Source: Bacteroidaceae bacterium (lineage in GTDB: Bacteria > Bacteroidota > Bacteroidia > Bacteroidales > Bacteroidaceae). From it: a stretch of DNA of 64,000 nucleotides. The translations under genes were made by a program, and so were the position numbers. The DNA is taken from the NCBI GenBank assembly GCA_017524545.1, contig JAFXVN010000014.1, positions 1 to 64,000 on the forward strand, given 5' to 3'. Shown piece after piece: positions 24,483 through 34,700 of this stretch. Position 1 is the stretch's first letter, and each line of letters opens with the position of its first letter. The notes under the pieces are model-generated. The model was not told where the DNA came from. It saw only the letters and a program-made list of their open reading frames with translations, and did no database searches.

Positions 24483-25679
24483 ATGGGAAGTAATATAATA
24501 TACGAAAAAGAGTTTCTTCCAATAATAGACTCACAGCGGCAAGAGTTTTTTTCGTCGCTTGGGATTAAGTCACGGAATGGCGAGTTTAAATTGTCCTATA
24601 CCGATAAGAATTACAAGTGTTCGTCTTTTCTTGATAAAGTGTTAGACTCTAAAATTCAAGGACTTTCATTTTTCTCTGGCGGAGGAGGACTAGATATTGG
24701 TGCGCAGATGGCTGGAATCAAAGTCTTAACAAGTCTTGATTTTGACAAGGATTCTATTGAGACATTACGTTCTAATAAGTTCTTTTCCCATACCTTACAT
24801 TGGCATGAAGATATTCGAAATGTTAAATCTCAGGATTTCTCTCAAATCCTTAGGAATAACAATCCTGAAAAGTTGGTTTTGCTTGGAGGCCCACCGTGCC
24901 AGCCATTCTCAAAAGCAGGATATTGGAGAACACTGGCACAACGTTTAGGTCCAGATGACCCAAGAAATATGATTGGATCTTATCTCCAAATAATTGAAGA
25001 TATCAAACCTGATGGGTTTATACTGGAAAATGTTGAGAGCATTTTACACCCACATAATATTCAGGCTGTCAACGACTTGGCAGAGGCTATAGACAAGATG
25101 AGTTATCACTTTACCCTGGTAAAAGCCAATGCCTGCGATTATGGAGTCCCCCAGAAAAGGAAACGTGTTTTCTTTATTGCATCGAAAAATAAGATAACAC
25201 ATCAACCAAATCCTACAAATTATGAGAATCCAAAGGATGGTCAAGCTCCATACGAAAGGGTTATTGACTGGATAGGAAGATTTGATACAGGTAGGTATGC
25301 AAGTGACTGGGATAGTACGGAAGGATTACACCATGATGCACTAATTCAAGTCCCACCTGGGGGTAACTACATCTCTCTTTCTGATAAGAGAGGTCATATT
25401 CCTACCCTTTTCAAAGCAGGCACACGATATTGGACATTCCTATTAAAATTACATCCATATAAACCTTCTTGGACAATCATCGCTTCACCTGGTCATTGGG
25501 AAGGACCTTTTCATTGGAATAACAGAAGATTGAGAAACTGCGAACTTGCAGCTATTCAGACATTTCCCCTTGATTATCAATTTTATGGTAGTATGCGCTC
25601 TGTCCACATGCAGATAGGTAACGCCGTTCCTTGCATTTTAGCACAGAAAATGAGTAAATACTTAATTGAAATTGTATGA
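24483..25679 (+). CDS. DNA (cytosine-5) methyltransferase 1
   Basis: A 398-residue C5-methyltransferase. Motif I is LSFFSGGGGLDIGA, motif IV GGPPCQPFS with the catalytic Cys at about residue 136, motif VI ENVES, motif VIII QKRKRVFFIA, motif X QIGNAVP. Between VIII and X is a target-recognition part with YWTFLLKLHPYKPSW and GPFHWNNRRLRNCE, shared with the next gene. The start ATG at 24483 follows an attenuator-like hairpin; the longer frame upstream would translate that hairpin. It overlaps the next gene by ATGA. AT-richer than the flanking genes, consistent with horizontal acquisition. It presumably protects the host from the downstream McrB/nuclease pair. Confidence 0.9.
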   Translation: MGSNIIYEKEFLPIIDSQRQEFFSSLGIKSRNGEFKLSYTDKNYKCSSFLDKVLDSKIQGLSFFSGGGGLDIGAQMAGIKVLTSLDFDKDSIETLRSNKFFSHTLHWHEDIRNVKSQDFSQILRNNNPEKLVLLGGPPCQPFSKAGYWRTLAQRLGPDDPRNMIGSYLQIIEDIKPDGFILENVESILHPHNIQAVNDLAEAIDKMSYHFTLVKANACDYGVPQKRKRVFFIASKNKITHQPNPTNYENPKDGQAPYERVIDWIGRFDTGRYASDWDSTEGLHHDALIQVPPGGNYISLSDKRGHIPTLFKAGTRYWTFLLKLHPYKPSWTIIASPGHWEGPFHWNNRRLRNCELAAIQTFPLDYQFYGSMRSVHMQIGNAVPCILAQKMSKYLIEIV

Positions 25680-26692
25680 AGAAATATAAAATCATAAGTT
25701 TGTTCTCTGGTTGTGGCGGTTTGGATTTGGGATTCAAAAAGGCAGGTTTCCATACAATTTTTGCAACGGACATATGGGATGTCGCCTGCAATACGTTGAA
25801 AATGAATCATGCTGCTGACAATGTGTTTTGTGGAGACATCAGAGATATAGACTTCACTAAATACAATGGTAAGGCAGACGTGGTTATTGGAGGGCCACCT
25901 TGTCCTCCATATAGTCAAACCAGACATTATCTTACACACCTGAAGGGCGGATTTCAAGATGAAAAGGCTGGATTCGCAGTTCCTGAATACTTCAGAGCAA
26001 TTGAAGAGATCAATCCCAAGGTGTTTGTATTTGAGAATGTTGACGGCTTTACCTTCAAAACCTATGAAGAACCTATGGCTTTTCTCAAAGACCGTTCTGA
26101 ATCTCTTGGGTACAATATCACTTATCGGGTTGTTAATGCAGCAAACTATGGAGTACCACAAACACGGAAGCGTTTTCTGTGTGTTGGAATAAAGAAAGAG
26201 CTTGGGGTATTTACATTTCCACAAGAAACTCACTCGGAAACAGGAGGTAATGGTAAGTTGAAATGGGTGACTTGTGGTGAAGTACTCTATGATAGTGACA
26301 ATATTACAGAAGAGGAAAAAGAACAACGACCAGGTTCAAAAGACTACAAACTATTACTTGGTATCCCACCAGGTAAGAATTACCTTTACTATACTGAACA
26401 TGAAGGGTATCCTGAGCCAAAGTTTAAATGGAAATCAAGATACTGGACTTTTTTGCTAAAACTTACACCTAATCGTCCCTCATGGACGATACAAGCAAGT
26501 TTGTCAAACAACCAAGGTCCATTCCATTGGAAGAATCGTTTTCTTCGTATTGGCGAGATAAAAAGGATTCAAACGATAGATGATGATTACCAATTAAGTG
26601 GTGATTTAAAAGATCAATGGCGACAGGTTGGCAACGCTGTTCCTTCTATGCTCGCATTTGTATTTGCAAATGAAATCAAAAAATACTTATAG
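25676..26692 (+). CDS. DNA (cytosine-5) methyltransferase 2
   Basis: A 338-residue paralogue of the preceding enzyme. Motif I is SLFSGCGGLDLGF, motif IV GGPPCPPYS (PCP rather than PCQ, an allowed variant), motif VI ENVDG, motif VIII QTRKRFLCVG, motif X QVGNAVP. The target-recognition part repeats YWTFLLKLTPNRPSW and GPFHWKNRFLR. Two tandem C5-methyltransferases usually modify the two strands of an asymmetric site or two related sites. Translation is coupled to the first gene by a 4-bp overlap, and the McrB-like gene starts 3 bp after the stop, so the four genes form one operon. Confidence 0.9.
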   Translation: MKKYKIISLFSGCGGLDLGFKKAGFHTIFATDIWDVACNTLKMNHAADNVFCGDIRDIDFTKYNGKADVVIGGPPCPPYSQTRHYLTHLKGGFQDEKAGFAVPEYFRAIEEINPKVFVFENVDGFTFKTYEEPMAFLKDRSESLGYNITYRVVNAANYGVPQTRKRFLCVGIKKELGVFTFPQETHSETGGNGKLKWVTCGEVLYDSDNITEEEKEQRPGSKDYKLLLGIPPGKNYLYYTEHEGYPEPKFKWKSRYWTFLLKLTPNRPSWTIQASLSNNQGPFHWKNRFLRIGEIKRIQTIDDDYQLSGDLKDQWRQVGNAVPSMLAFVFANEIKKYL

Positions 26693-26695
26693 CTT

Positions 26696-28576
26696 ATGTC
26701 TGAGTCACATTTACAAGTCAATCTTGATGGTTCAACTGCTAATAGGAAAACTGTTTTATGGCCAAGTAGCAAAAGGGAACAAGAAACCATTATAAGAGGC
26801 CTCTTTGAGCATAATAATTGGAAGGTTTCTGAAATCAGCAACCAAAGCGGGTCTTTTTGGAAGATAATAACTTCATGTAATGATAAAACTTTCAGAATCA
26901 ATCTATATATATCATCTGTAAGAGATGAGGATAGACAGCCTGACGAGTTTAAAATGCAACTTGGTAATACTTATCCAGAACATGATGAAAAAGGGTGGAT
27001 AACTCTGGTCCTTGGAATTTATACGATAGCAGAAGGATCTAATAAACCAAAGTATATTCTGTCTGGATATGATAGGAACCGTTACGATTTTTCTACAAAC
27101 CCTAGTATCAGAGGAACAAGAACTGCTGGCTTGCAAAAGGCTTATACATATGGAATGTTTAAAACAGAAAGAAGCATCCTTTTTAGACCAGAATTCATTT
27201 ACTATTATATTGAGTATACAGAATCCTTGTTTGGAAATAATGTTAGACAAGAATCTTCTAAAAATAAAACGGCAAGCATACCAACAACTAAACAGTTCTA
27301 TGACTATCTCATAGCCATTCGCACCATACCCTTCTTGCTGCTTGCTGGCATTAGTGGTACAGGCAAGAGTCGTATTGTAAGGGAACTGGCTTTCAAATCT
27401 TGCCCAGAATATCTACAAGATAAAGATGGAACTACACCAGGCAACTATTGTATGATTGAGGTGAAACCTAACTGGCACGACTCTACGGAACTGCTGGGTT
27501 ACTATAGCAACATGAATAAGAGCTACCAGTTCAAGAAGTTTCTGAAGTTTCTGGTAAAGGCAAAGATGAATCCCGAAGTGCCATTCTTTGTATGCCTCGA
27601 TGAAATGAACTTGGCTCCAGTAGAGCACTACTTTGCTGAAATGTTGAGTATCATGGAAACTCGCAAACATCCCAAGAAAGAAGGAACTGATGAAGTGAAT
27701 ATAGAAGTCATCAAAACTGGAGTGATAGTTGAGAGCCAATATTATAAAGAAGTCTCTTGGAAAGATAATGATGGCATAAACCACCAAAAGATTGATATGT
27801 CAGACAAAGATTGGTATGAACATTTCTTTGATGCGTCTATTATGTCTGAAGGAGAAAAGGAGCAAATACAGAAATATCAATACTCAAGGACTTTACAAAC
27901 TGAGGGTTTGACGCTGCCAGATAACGTTATCATCATTGGCACAGTAAATATGGACGATACCACTCACCAGTTCTCGCGTAAGGTGATAGACCGTGCAATG
28001 ACGATAGAAATGAATGGTGGCAAGCTGAGCAATATGTTTGGTGGCAGCAAGGACTTGGAATATCTGCCAAAGGAAGAACAGGAGAAGTGGCAGAATAGTT
28101 TCCGTCAACTGTATGTAAATGCAGACGAAGTACTGGAGGCGCATAAGGAGTTTGCCAAAGAGATAATTGAGAAAGTGCCAGAAAAACTTGAGAATATCAA
28201 CACGGCTTTGAAGGGAACTCCGTTTGAAGTGAGCTATCGCGTGCTGAACGAACTGACGATTATGGTGGGAGTAATGCTTGACAACAATGAGGAAGGTGAG
28301 AGTATTGATGATGTTATCAATCAGGCTCTCGACCGCATCCTGCTGATGAAGATACTGCCGCGCATAGAAGGCGACTCAGATATGTTCAACCTTCATAATG
28401 CAGTTAACATTGGTGACAAGACTTGTCACAATCGTTTGGAATGGTTGTATGAGTTGGCTCCCGACATCAAACACAAAGAACAGGAGGGTGACGACCATCA
28501 GCAGACAGCCCGCGAGAAGATTAAGGAAATGATGGACCGACTGAAGAATCAGGATTTTACTCGTTTCTGGCCATAG
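26696..28576 (+). CDS. McrB-like AAA+ GTPase, restriction subunit
   Basis: A 626-residue protein. The N-terminal domain (about 1-190) has no clear match and may recognise DNA. The AAA+ motor carries Walker A LLAGISGTGKSR (about 215-226), Walker B VCLDEMNLAPVEHYFAEML (about 298) and the McrB-type sensor GTVNMDDTTHQFSRKVIDRA (about 416). The C-terminus is helical. McrB-family motors translocate DNA and activate a nuclease partner, here the next gene (12 bp downstream). With two C5-methyltransferases the set resembles BsuMI/LlaI-like systems, where an McrBC-type motor cuts unmodified DNA, rather than classical McrBC that cuts methylated DNA. Which logic applies cannot be read from sequence. Confidence 0.85.
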   Translation: MSESHLQVNLDGSTANRKTVLWPSSKREQETIIRGLFEHNNWKVSEISNQSGSFWKIITSCNDKTFRINLYISSVRDEDRQPDEFKMQLGNTYPEHDEKGWITLVLGIYTIAEGSNKPKYILSGYDRNRYDFSTNPSIRGTRTAGLQKAYTYGMFKTERSILFRPEFIYYYIEYTESLFGNNVRQESSKNKTASIPTTKQFYDYLIAIRTIPFLLLAGISGTGKSRIVRELAFKSCPEYLQDKDGTTPGNYCMIEVKPNWHDSTELLGYYSNMNKSYQFKKFLKFLVKAKMNPEVPFFVCLDEMNLAPVEHYFAEMLSIMETRKHPKKEGTDEVNIEVIKTGVIVESQYYKEVSWKDNDGINHQKIDMSDKDWYEHFFDASIMSEGEKEQIQKYQYSRTLQTEGLTLPDNVIIIGTVNMDDTTHQFSRKVIDRAMTIEMNGGKLSNMFGGSKDLEYLPKEEQEKWQNSFRQLYVNADEVLEAHKEFAKEIIEKVPEKLENINTALKGTPFEVSYRVLNELTIMVGVMLDNNEEGESIDDVINQALDRILLMKILPRIEGDSDMFNLHNAVNIGDKTCHNRLEWLYELAPDIKHKEQEGDDHQQTAREKIKEMMDRLKNQDFTRFWP

Positions 28577-28588
28577 GATTCACAAAGG

Positions 28589-31012
28589 ATGCAGACAGAG
28601 GTTCTCAGACTGATACATACGGAAGGCGACTATGAGGTGATAGTTCGCACGCAAGACATCGGCTATTCTTGGAGTCGCTTCAAGAGCCGCATAGACTATA
28701 CCCGCAGATTGAATGCCGATGTGGATGCACCTGAGACTTATTGCTCGTATAAGAGTCAGGATGAATGCCTGCTGAATCTGTATAGTCCAATAGAACATAA
28801 AGAGGTTTCATTCTCGAAAGGGAAAGAGTGGGAACATTTGTGGCCCGTGTTCTTCGAGACGTGCAAGTATCAGATAAGGATTCTGTTTCACGGAGTTGAA
28901 GCTGAATCTGTACCAGAGGTGCGACATGTAAGGAAAGACGTGGAGGAATGTTTCTTTCTTGACCAAGAGCACGACCACCGCGAGAAGTCGCTGACTGGCG
29001 AGTTGGACTTCGTGAACGAGCCTGGCGTATTCCGGTTGGAGTTTTGTTATTTGAAAAATGAGAAACGCAAGGATGCTTACGTTTGCTTTGATGTGGTGTC
29101 GCCCAAGCTTGACACCAAGAACGACTATGCCTCGTTGCTGCGTGAAGTGAACGATGAGTATCAAGATGTAATCTACCGCTACCTGAGTATCACGATACAA
29201 CAGTTTAGTCGTGGGCACTTGAACAATGATGCCACATGGTTGCAGGCTTTCCAAGGTATTGTAGATAACTACACGAAGAATGTGAAGTGGGTGATTCAGA
29301 ATCCACATACCCAAGTGGTGAAGTATCGTACATCTCGGAAGGCTGAGCAGATAAAACGCTGGACTCCGGAAATGGAGGAACGTTACGGAGAAATAGAGGC
29401 AGAAGGTAAACTGGAAGAATACTACTTCAGTTACGATGAGGCTTGCTCCACGCAGGACACGATGGAGAACCGATTCGTGAAACACACGCTGAAAAGCATC
29501 GGTCACAGACTGAGTAGCGTTATTGCCAAAGTGTTGAGAAGTACGCAGGAGGAACTTTCTGAGCGCCACCGTCAGCAATGGATAGGCTATCAGGAAACGC
29601 TACACAAGACGCTTCACCATCCGTTCTTCAAGTCTATTGGTAAGTTTGAAGGACTAAAACAGGAGAGTCTGGTATTGCAGAACCGCAGCGGATACCAGCA
29701 GATATACAAGGACTGGTTGAAACTGAAACGAGGCATAGACCTCTATCATGGAGCAGCTAATATCGGAACGCTACAGATATGGGAAATCTACGAGCTGTGG
29801 TGCTTCATCAAGATGAAGAAGCTTGTGGCTGATGTGATGGGTATTGACAGGAACAAGCCTGACTACGAAAGTTTGGTGACAGAGCCAAAGGGATCGTTGC
29901 TCAATCCCTTTATAGATTCTTCGTTGGAGCATGTGGTGATGTTCCGATATCCTACACCTAACGATAAAGATGATGATATACGACGGACTCAGCTGGAGGC
30001 CCATGCTGGTGATATTGTGACACTACATTATCAGCATACGTTTAACCGAACCAGTGGTAACGGAGCTTATGGAATGGGCATTCACACAGCAACCACGGAA
30101 CAGCGGCCAGACATCGTGCTGAACATCAGCAGAGAGTCGGGCGAGGTGGTACTGACGTATCTTTATGATGCCAAGTATCGCGTTATCAATGACCGTACGC
30201 TTGACAAGGACTTTGAGCAACAAGACGCTGATGAGTTACTACAATTATCAGGAGGCGACTATCCTCCGACGGATGCCATCAACCAGATGCACCGCTACAG
30301 AGATGCCATCTATTACAGCAAGGAACAAGAGAAGTATCGTTCAAAGGAGGTGATTGGTGGATACATATTGTTTCCTGGCCGTGGCAATGATAAGAGTGTC
30401 AGAGACAGATATTACAGCAAAAGCGTTGAGGACGTGAATATAGGTGCATTCCCATTGTTGCCTAATGCAGACAAGAAGTTGGAAGGGAGTTTGCTAAAGG
30501 AACACCTGTATAAGATTTTGATGGAGAAAGCAACTACAGATAGTCATGTGGCTAAAGCTAAACCACAACGCACTTTGGCATATATCTCAGAAGAAGAGAA
30601 AGCTGGGGTTGTAGATGACCTCGTAATGATAGCCAGAGCAGGTAGTGATGAGAAACGTAACTGGACATTTGAAAACTGCTGGTACAACATTCCGCTTGAC
30701 AAGGTTGCCGATTCACCTATCATGCAAGCAAAGTATCTTTTGCTCTTTGTTGGTAATGAGAAAGAGACGGGCAACATCAGGAAGATTGTCAAAACAAGGC
30801 ATGACGTATGGACGAAAAAGCGTTTATTAGCAGAAGGCTATCCTGATGCCAGTCATCCTTCGTACTATATGATGAGAATACAAAAAGGAAATAGTACGGA
30901 TGAGTCGTTGAGATATCGCGTGTTTGACTTGAGGAATACCCCTGCAATAGTTTGGGGAATGCCGAAGCTGCCGTTCTTCTTTGTTAGATTGCGAGACTTG
31001 CTTTCCGCGTAA
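28589..31012 (+). CDS. DUF2357/McrC-like nuclease subunit
   Basis: An 807-residue partner of the McrB-like motor. The N-terminal 450 residues look like DUF2357 (YSWSRFKSRIDYTRR, ERYGEIEAEGKLEEYYF, TMENRFVKHTLKSI). A PD-(D/E)xK nuclease core follows: RPDIVLNI (about 505), LTYLYDAKYRV (D-A-K about 526) and DAINQMHRYRDAIYY. The last 150 residues (NWTFENCWYNIPLDKV, YLLLFVGNEKETG) form an extra domain absent from ordinary McrC, perhaps for DNA binding. Much larger than McrC (about 350). It ends the defence operon; base composition becomes more host-like toward its 3' part. Confidence 0.8.
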   Translation: MQTEVLRLIHTEGDYEVIVRTQDIGYSWSRFKSRIDYTRRLNADVDAPETYCSYKSQDECLLNLYSPIEHKEVSFSKGKEWEHLWPVFFETCKYQIRILFHGVEAESVPEVRHVRKDVEECFFLDQEHDHREKSLTGELDFVNEPGVFRLEFCYLKNEKRKDAYVCFDVVSPKLDTKNDYASLLREVNDEYQDVIYRYLSITIQQFSRGHLNNDATWLQAFQGIVDNYTKNVKWVIQNPHTQVVKYRTSRKAEQIKRWTPEMEERYGEIEAEGKLEEYYFSYDEACSTQDTMENRFVKHTLKSIGHRLSSVIAKVLRSTQEELSERHRQQWIGYQETLHKTLHHPFFKSIGKFEGLKQESLVLQNRSGYQQIYKDWLKLKRGIDLYHGAANIGTLQIWEIYELWCFIKMKKLVADVMGIDRNKPDYESLVTEPKGSLLNPFIDSSLEHVVMFRYPTPNDKDDDIRRTQLEAHAGDIVTLHYQHTFNRTSGNGAYGMGIHTATTEQRPDIVLNISRESGEVVLTYLYDAKYRVINDRTLDKDFEQQDADELLQLSGGDYPPTDAINQMHRYRDAIYYSKEQEKYRSKEVIGGYILFPGRGNDKSVRDRYYSKSVEDVNIGAFPLLPNADKKLEGSLLKEHLYKILMEKATTDSHVAKAKPQRTLAYISEEEKAGVVDDLVMIARAGSDEKRNWTFENCWYNIPLDKVADSPIMQAKYLLLFVGNEKETGNIRKIVKTRHDVWTKKRLLAEGYPDASHPSYYMMRIQKGNSTDESLRYRVFDLRNTPAIVWGMPKLPFFFVRLRDLLSA

Positions 31013-31048
31013 ACGGCATTTTTCAACCATAGGTAAGAGATGACAAGG

Positions 31049-31333
31049 TCATAGCTCTTTCATCTGTTCGTCTGTGAGTCCGAGAGTCTTTTGAACGACA
31101 TCCCTTGGGATTCCTTGCTCAATAAATGCTCTTGCATTGGCAAGGGTTGCCTGTAATTTGCCGATGGCAATGCCTTTTGCAAGTCCTTCTTTTCTTCCTT
31201 CCTCTCGTCCCTGTGCAAGTCCTTTTTCCAATTGTGTCTTCATCACACTGTACATGTCGCGGTAGTCTTTTAGGCTCTCCTCATAGTTCATTCGCTCCGG
31301 CGTATGTGTGCACATGGTTTCGGGCAAAAACAT
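31049..31333 (-). pseudogene. Rpn-family (PD-(D/E)xK transposase-like) remnant
   Basis: The C-terminal 95 residues of a recombination-promoting nuclease family protein: YEESLKDYRDMYSVMKTQLE, then the typical GREEGRKEGLAKGIAIGK lysine/glutamate repeat and FIEQGIPRDVVQKTLGLTDE. Full members are about 280-300 residues; the nuclease domain is missing. A frame without start continues upstream (AILKPYAYYMFLPE). Such remnants are common in Bacteroidales and here mark the right edge of the defence island. Confidence 0.65.
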
Positions 31334-31455
31334 GTAGTAGGCATACGGTTTGAGTATGGCTGCACTGCAATATGCTAACGGTGTGGGTGAAGCGTGTGGT
31401 TTGTGGGCGAAAGATGCCGTATGTTACTTTTTTCTCAAAAAAAAAGCTGTCCTCC

Positions 31456-31487
31456 TTTGTCGTTTTGGGAAATATGTTATACCTTTG
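31456..31487 (+). promoter_or_regulatory. Promoter of the carB leader RNA
   Basis: TTTG (31456-31459), 20 bp, TACCTTTG (31480-31487): full consensus. Confidence 0.75.
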
Positions 31488-31493
31488 CAGCTG

Positions 31494-31632
31494 AAAACAA
31501 AAAGTGATGCAAGTTAATAACTACATAACGCAGGCACGGGACGTAGATTTGATACCGTCTGGTCTCCATGTTTGCCAATTGTCTTTAAGAAGCCATTTTC
31601 GCTGTCGTCTTTAGCGGAAGTGGCTTTTTTGT
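31494..31632 (+). ncRNA. Short terminated RNA upstream of carB (leader or sRNA)
   Basis: About 140 nt from a strong promoter to an intrinsic terminator: AGCCATTTTCGCT (31591-31603) pairs with AGCGGAAGTGGCT (31613-31625), followed by TTTTT. There is no plausible gene inside. GGCACGGGAC ... GTCTCCATGTTTGCC (31532-31577) could form a stem upstream of the terminator. It is either an attenuated leader of carB, 100 bp downstream, or a small RNA. No known riboswitch was recognised. Confidence 0.45.
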
Positions 31633-31634
31633 AA

Positions 31635-31730
31635 AGGTGAAAAGTTGAAAGAGTGAAAAGGTAAAAAGATGAAAGAGTGAAAAGGTTAACCTCATAAATG
31701 GTAAATGGTTAAATGATTAAATGATAAATA
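31635..31730. repeat. GTGAAAAG/GATGAAAG and AAATGGTTAAATG arrays before carB
   Basis: The complete spacer between the leader terminator and carB consists of near-tandem copies of two short units (GTGAAAAGGT type, then TAAATGGTTAAATGATTAAA type). Confidence 0.6.
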
Positions 31731-31733
31731 GCT

Positions 31734-34700
31734 ATGGTGAATCTGAAGAAAGTTCTCGTGTTAGGCAGCGGTGCGCTGAAGATTGGTCAGGCAGGCGAGT
31801 TTGACTATTCTGGCAGCCAGGCGCTCAAGGCACTTCGTGAGGAAGGCATCTTCTCGGTGCTCGTCAATCCTAATGTCGCTACAATCCAAACCAGTGAGGG
31901 CATTGCCGACAAGGTCTATTTCCTCCCCGTCACACCTTATTTTATAGAGGAGATTATCAAGAAGGAGCGACCCGACGGCATCATGCTGGCATGGGGCGGA
32001 CAGACTGGCTTGAATGTGGGCACTGCGCTCTATCAGAACGGTGTGCTGGAGAAGTATGGCGTCCGTGTGCTCGGCACCAGCGTCGAAGCTATTATGAACA
32101 CCGAGGACCGCGACCTCTTCGTCAAGGAGTTGGGCAAAGTCGATTTGAAGGTGCCTACGAGCCAGGCTTGTGAAACGCTGGACGAGGCCATTGCCACGGC
32201 CCGTCGCATCGGCTATCCCATTATGATTCGCTCCGCATACGCCCTTGGCGGTCTGGGCAGCGGTGTCTGTCCCGACGAGGAGACTTTCAAGGAGATTGCA
32301 GAGAGTGCCTTCACCTTCGCTCCCCAAGTGCTTGTGGAGGAAAGCTTGAAGGGCTGGAAGGAGATTGAGTTCGAATGCATCCGTGACGCCAACGACCATT
32401 GCTTCACCGTCGCTTCGATGGAGAACTTCGACCCCCTCGGCATCCATACCGGCGAGAGCATCGTAGTGGCTCCCACCTGCTCGCTGAAGGACGAACAGGT
32501 GAAGATGCTTCAGAACATCACCATCAAGTGTGTGCGTCACCTGAACATCGTGGGCGAGTGCAACATCCAGTTCGCCTTCAATGCCGAGACAAACGACTAC
32601 CGCATCATCGAAATCAATGCCCGCCTGTCGCGTTCCTCTGCTTTGGCCAGCAAGGCGACAGGTTATCCTCTCGCCTTCGTCGCCGCCAAGATTGCGCTTG
32701 GCTACACCCTCGACCAGATAGGCGAAATGGGTACGACGAACAGCGCATACGTTGCGCCCTCGCTCGACTACCTCATCTGCAAGATTCCGCGCTGGGACTT
32801 GACCAAGTTCACAGGCGTGAGCCGCAAGATAGGCTCCAGCATGAAGTCTGTCGGAGAGATAATGAGCATCGGCCGAAGCTTCGAGGAGATGCTTCAGAAG
32901 GGCTTGCGAATGATAGGGCAGGGGATGCACGGCTTCGTTTGCAACGACCATGTGAAGTTCGAGAACCTCGATGAGGAACTTTCCAACCCCACCGACCTCC
33001 GCATCTTCGCCCTTGCGCAGGCATTGGAAGAGGGCTACACCGTGGAGCGCATCGAAGAGCTGACGAAGATAGACCCCTGGTTCATCGAGCGCATGAAGAA
33101 CATCGTCGATTTCGAGCACAAGCTTCAGACGTACAATAGTATCGAGGAACTGCCGGCCGAAGTCCTCAGCAGGGCAAAGGTGCTTGGATTCAGCGACTTC
33201 CAGATAGCCCGCTGTGTCCTTGATGCCCATACCGGCAACATGGAGAAGGAGAACCTCGCCGTGCGTGCCTACAGGAAGAAGCTCGGCATCCTGCCCGCCG
33301 TGAAGCGCATCCCGACGGTTGCCAGCGAGCATCCCGACCTCACGAACTACCTCTACATGACCTACGCCGTGGAGGGTCACGACATCAACTTCTACAAGCA
33401 CGAGAAGTCGGTCATCGTGCTTGGCAGCGGTGCCTACCGCATCGGCTCGAGCGTGGAGTTCGACTGGTGTTCGGTCAACGCTATCCAGACCGCCCGCAAG
33501 CTCGGCTATAAGAGCATCATGATAAACTACAACCCCGAGACTGTCTCGACGGACTACGACATGTGCGACCGCCTGTACTTCGATGAGCTGTCGTTCGAGC
33601 GTGTGCTCGACGTCATCGACCTCGAATCGCCTCGCGGCGTGATTGTCTCCACGGGCGGACAGATACCGAACAACCTCGCCATGAAGCTCTACCGCCAGAG
33701 CGTGCCCATCCTTGGCACATCGCCCATCAGCATCGACCGCGCCGAGAATCGTGGCAAGTTCTCCGCCATGCTCGACAAGCTCGGCATCGACCAGCCCCGC
33801 TGGAGTGCCTTGACAAGCATGGAGGACGTGAAGCAGTTCATCGACGAAGTGGGCTATCCTGTTCTGGTGCGCCCCTCTTACGTCCTTTCGGGCGCAGCCA
33901 TGAACGTCTGCTATTCCGATGACGAGCTGGAACGCTTCCTGCAGATGGCCAGCGAGGTGAGCAAGGAGTACCCGGTTGTCGTGAGCAAGTTTATGACGGA
34001 GACCAACGAAGTAGAGTTCGATGCAGTGGCTACGAATGGTGAAATTGTGGAGTACGCCATCTCCGAGCACGTCGAGTATGCCGGCGTACACTCGGGCGAC
34101 GCTACGATGGTCTTCCCTGCACAGCAATTGAGCTTCGCCACGGCACGACAGATCAAGAAGATGAGCCGCGCCATTGCCAAGGAGCTGAACATCAGCGGCC
34201 CCTTCAATATCCAGTACCTTGCAAAGGGTAGGGACGTGAAGGTCATCGAGTGCAACCTCCGTGCCAGCCGCTCGTTCCCGTTCGTCAGCAAGGTCTTGAA
34301 GCGCAACTTCATCGAGACCGCAACCCGCATCATGCTCGACGCTCCCTATACAAAGCCCGACAAGAGCGCTTTCGACATCGACCATATCGGCGTGAAGGCC
34401 AGCCAGTTCTCGTTCGCACGCTTGCAGAATGCCGACCCCATCCTGGGCGTTGACATGAGTTCGACGGGCGAGGTGGGTTGCCTCGGCGACAGCTTCGAGG
34501 AGGCTCTGCTGAACAGCATGATTGCCACGGGCTACAAGATTCCCAGCAAGGAAAAGGGCGTGATGATAAGCAGCGGCGGCACGAAGGAAAAGGTTGCCAT
34601 GCTCGACGGCGCCCGTATGCTCACCAAGGCCGGCTACACCATCTATGCCAGCGAGGGCACGGCCAAGTTCCTGAACGATAACGGCGCAAAGGCGATTGCC

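Noticed and set aside
31456..31632. Known riboswitch upstream of carB
   Set aside because: No purine, SAM, TPP, preQ1 or other familiar consensus was recognised; the element is described only as promoter, stem and terminator.
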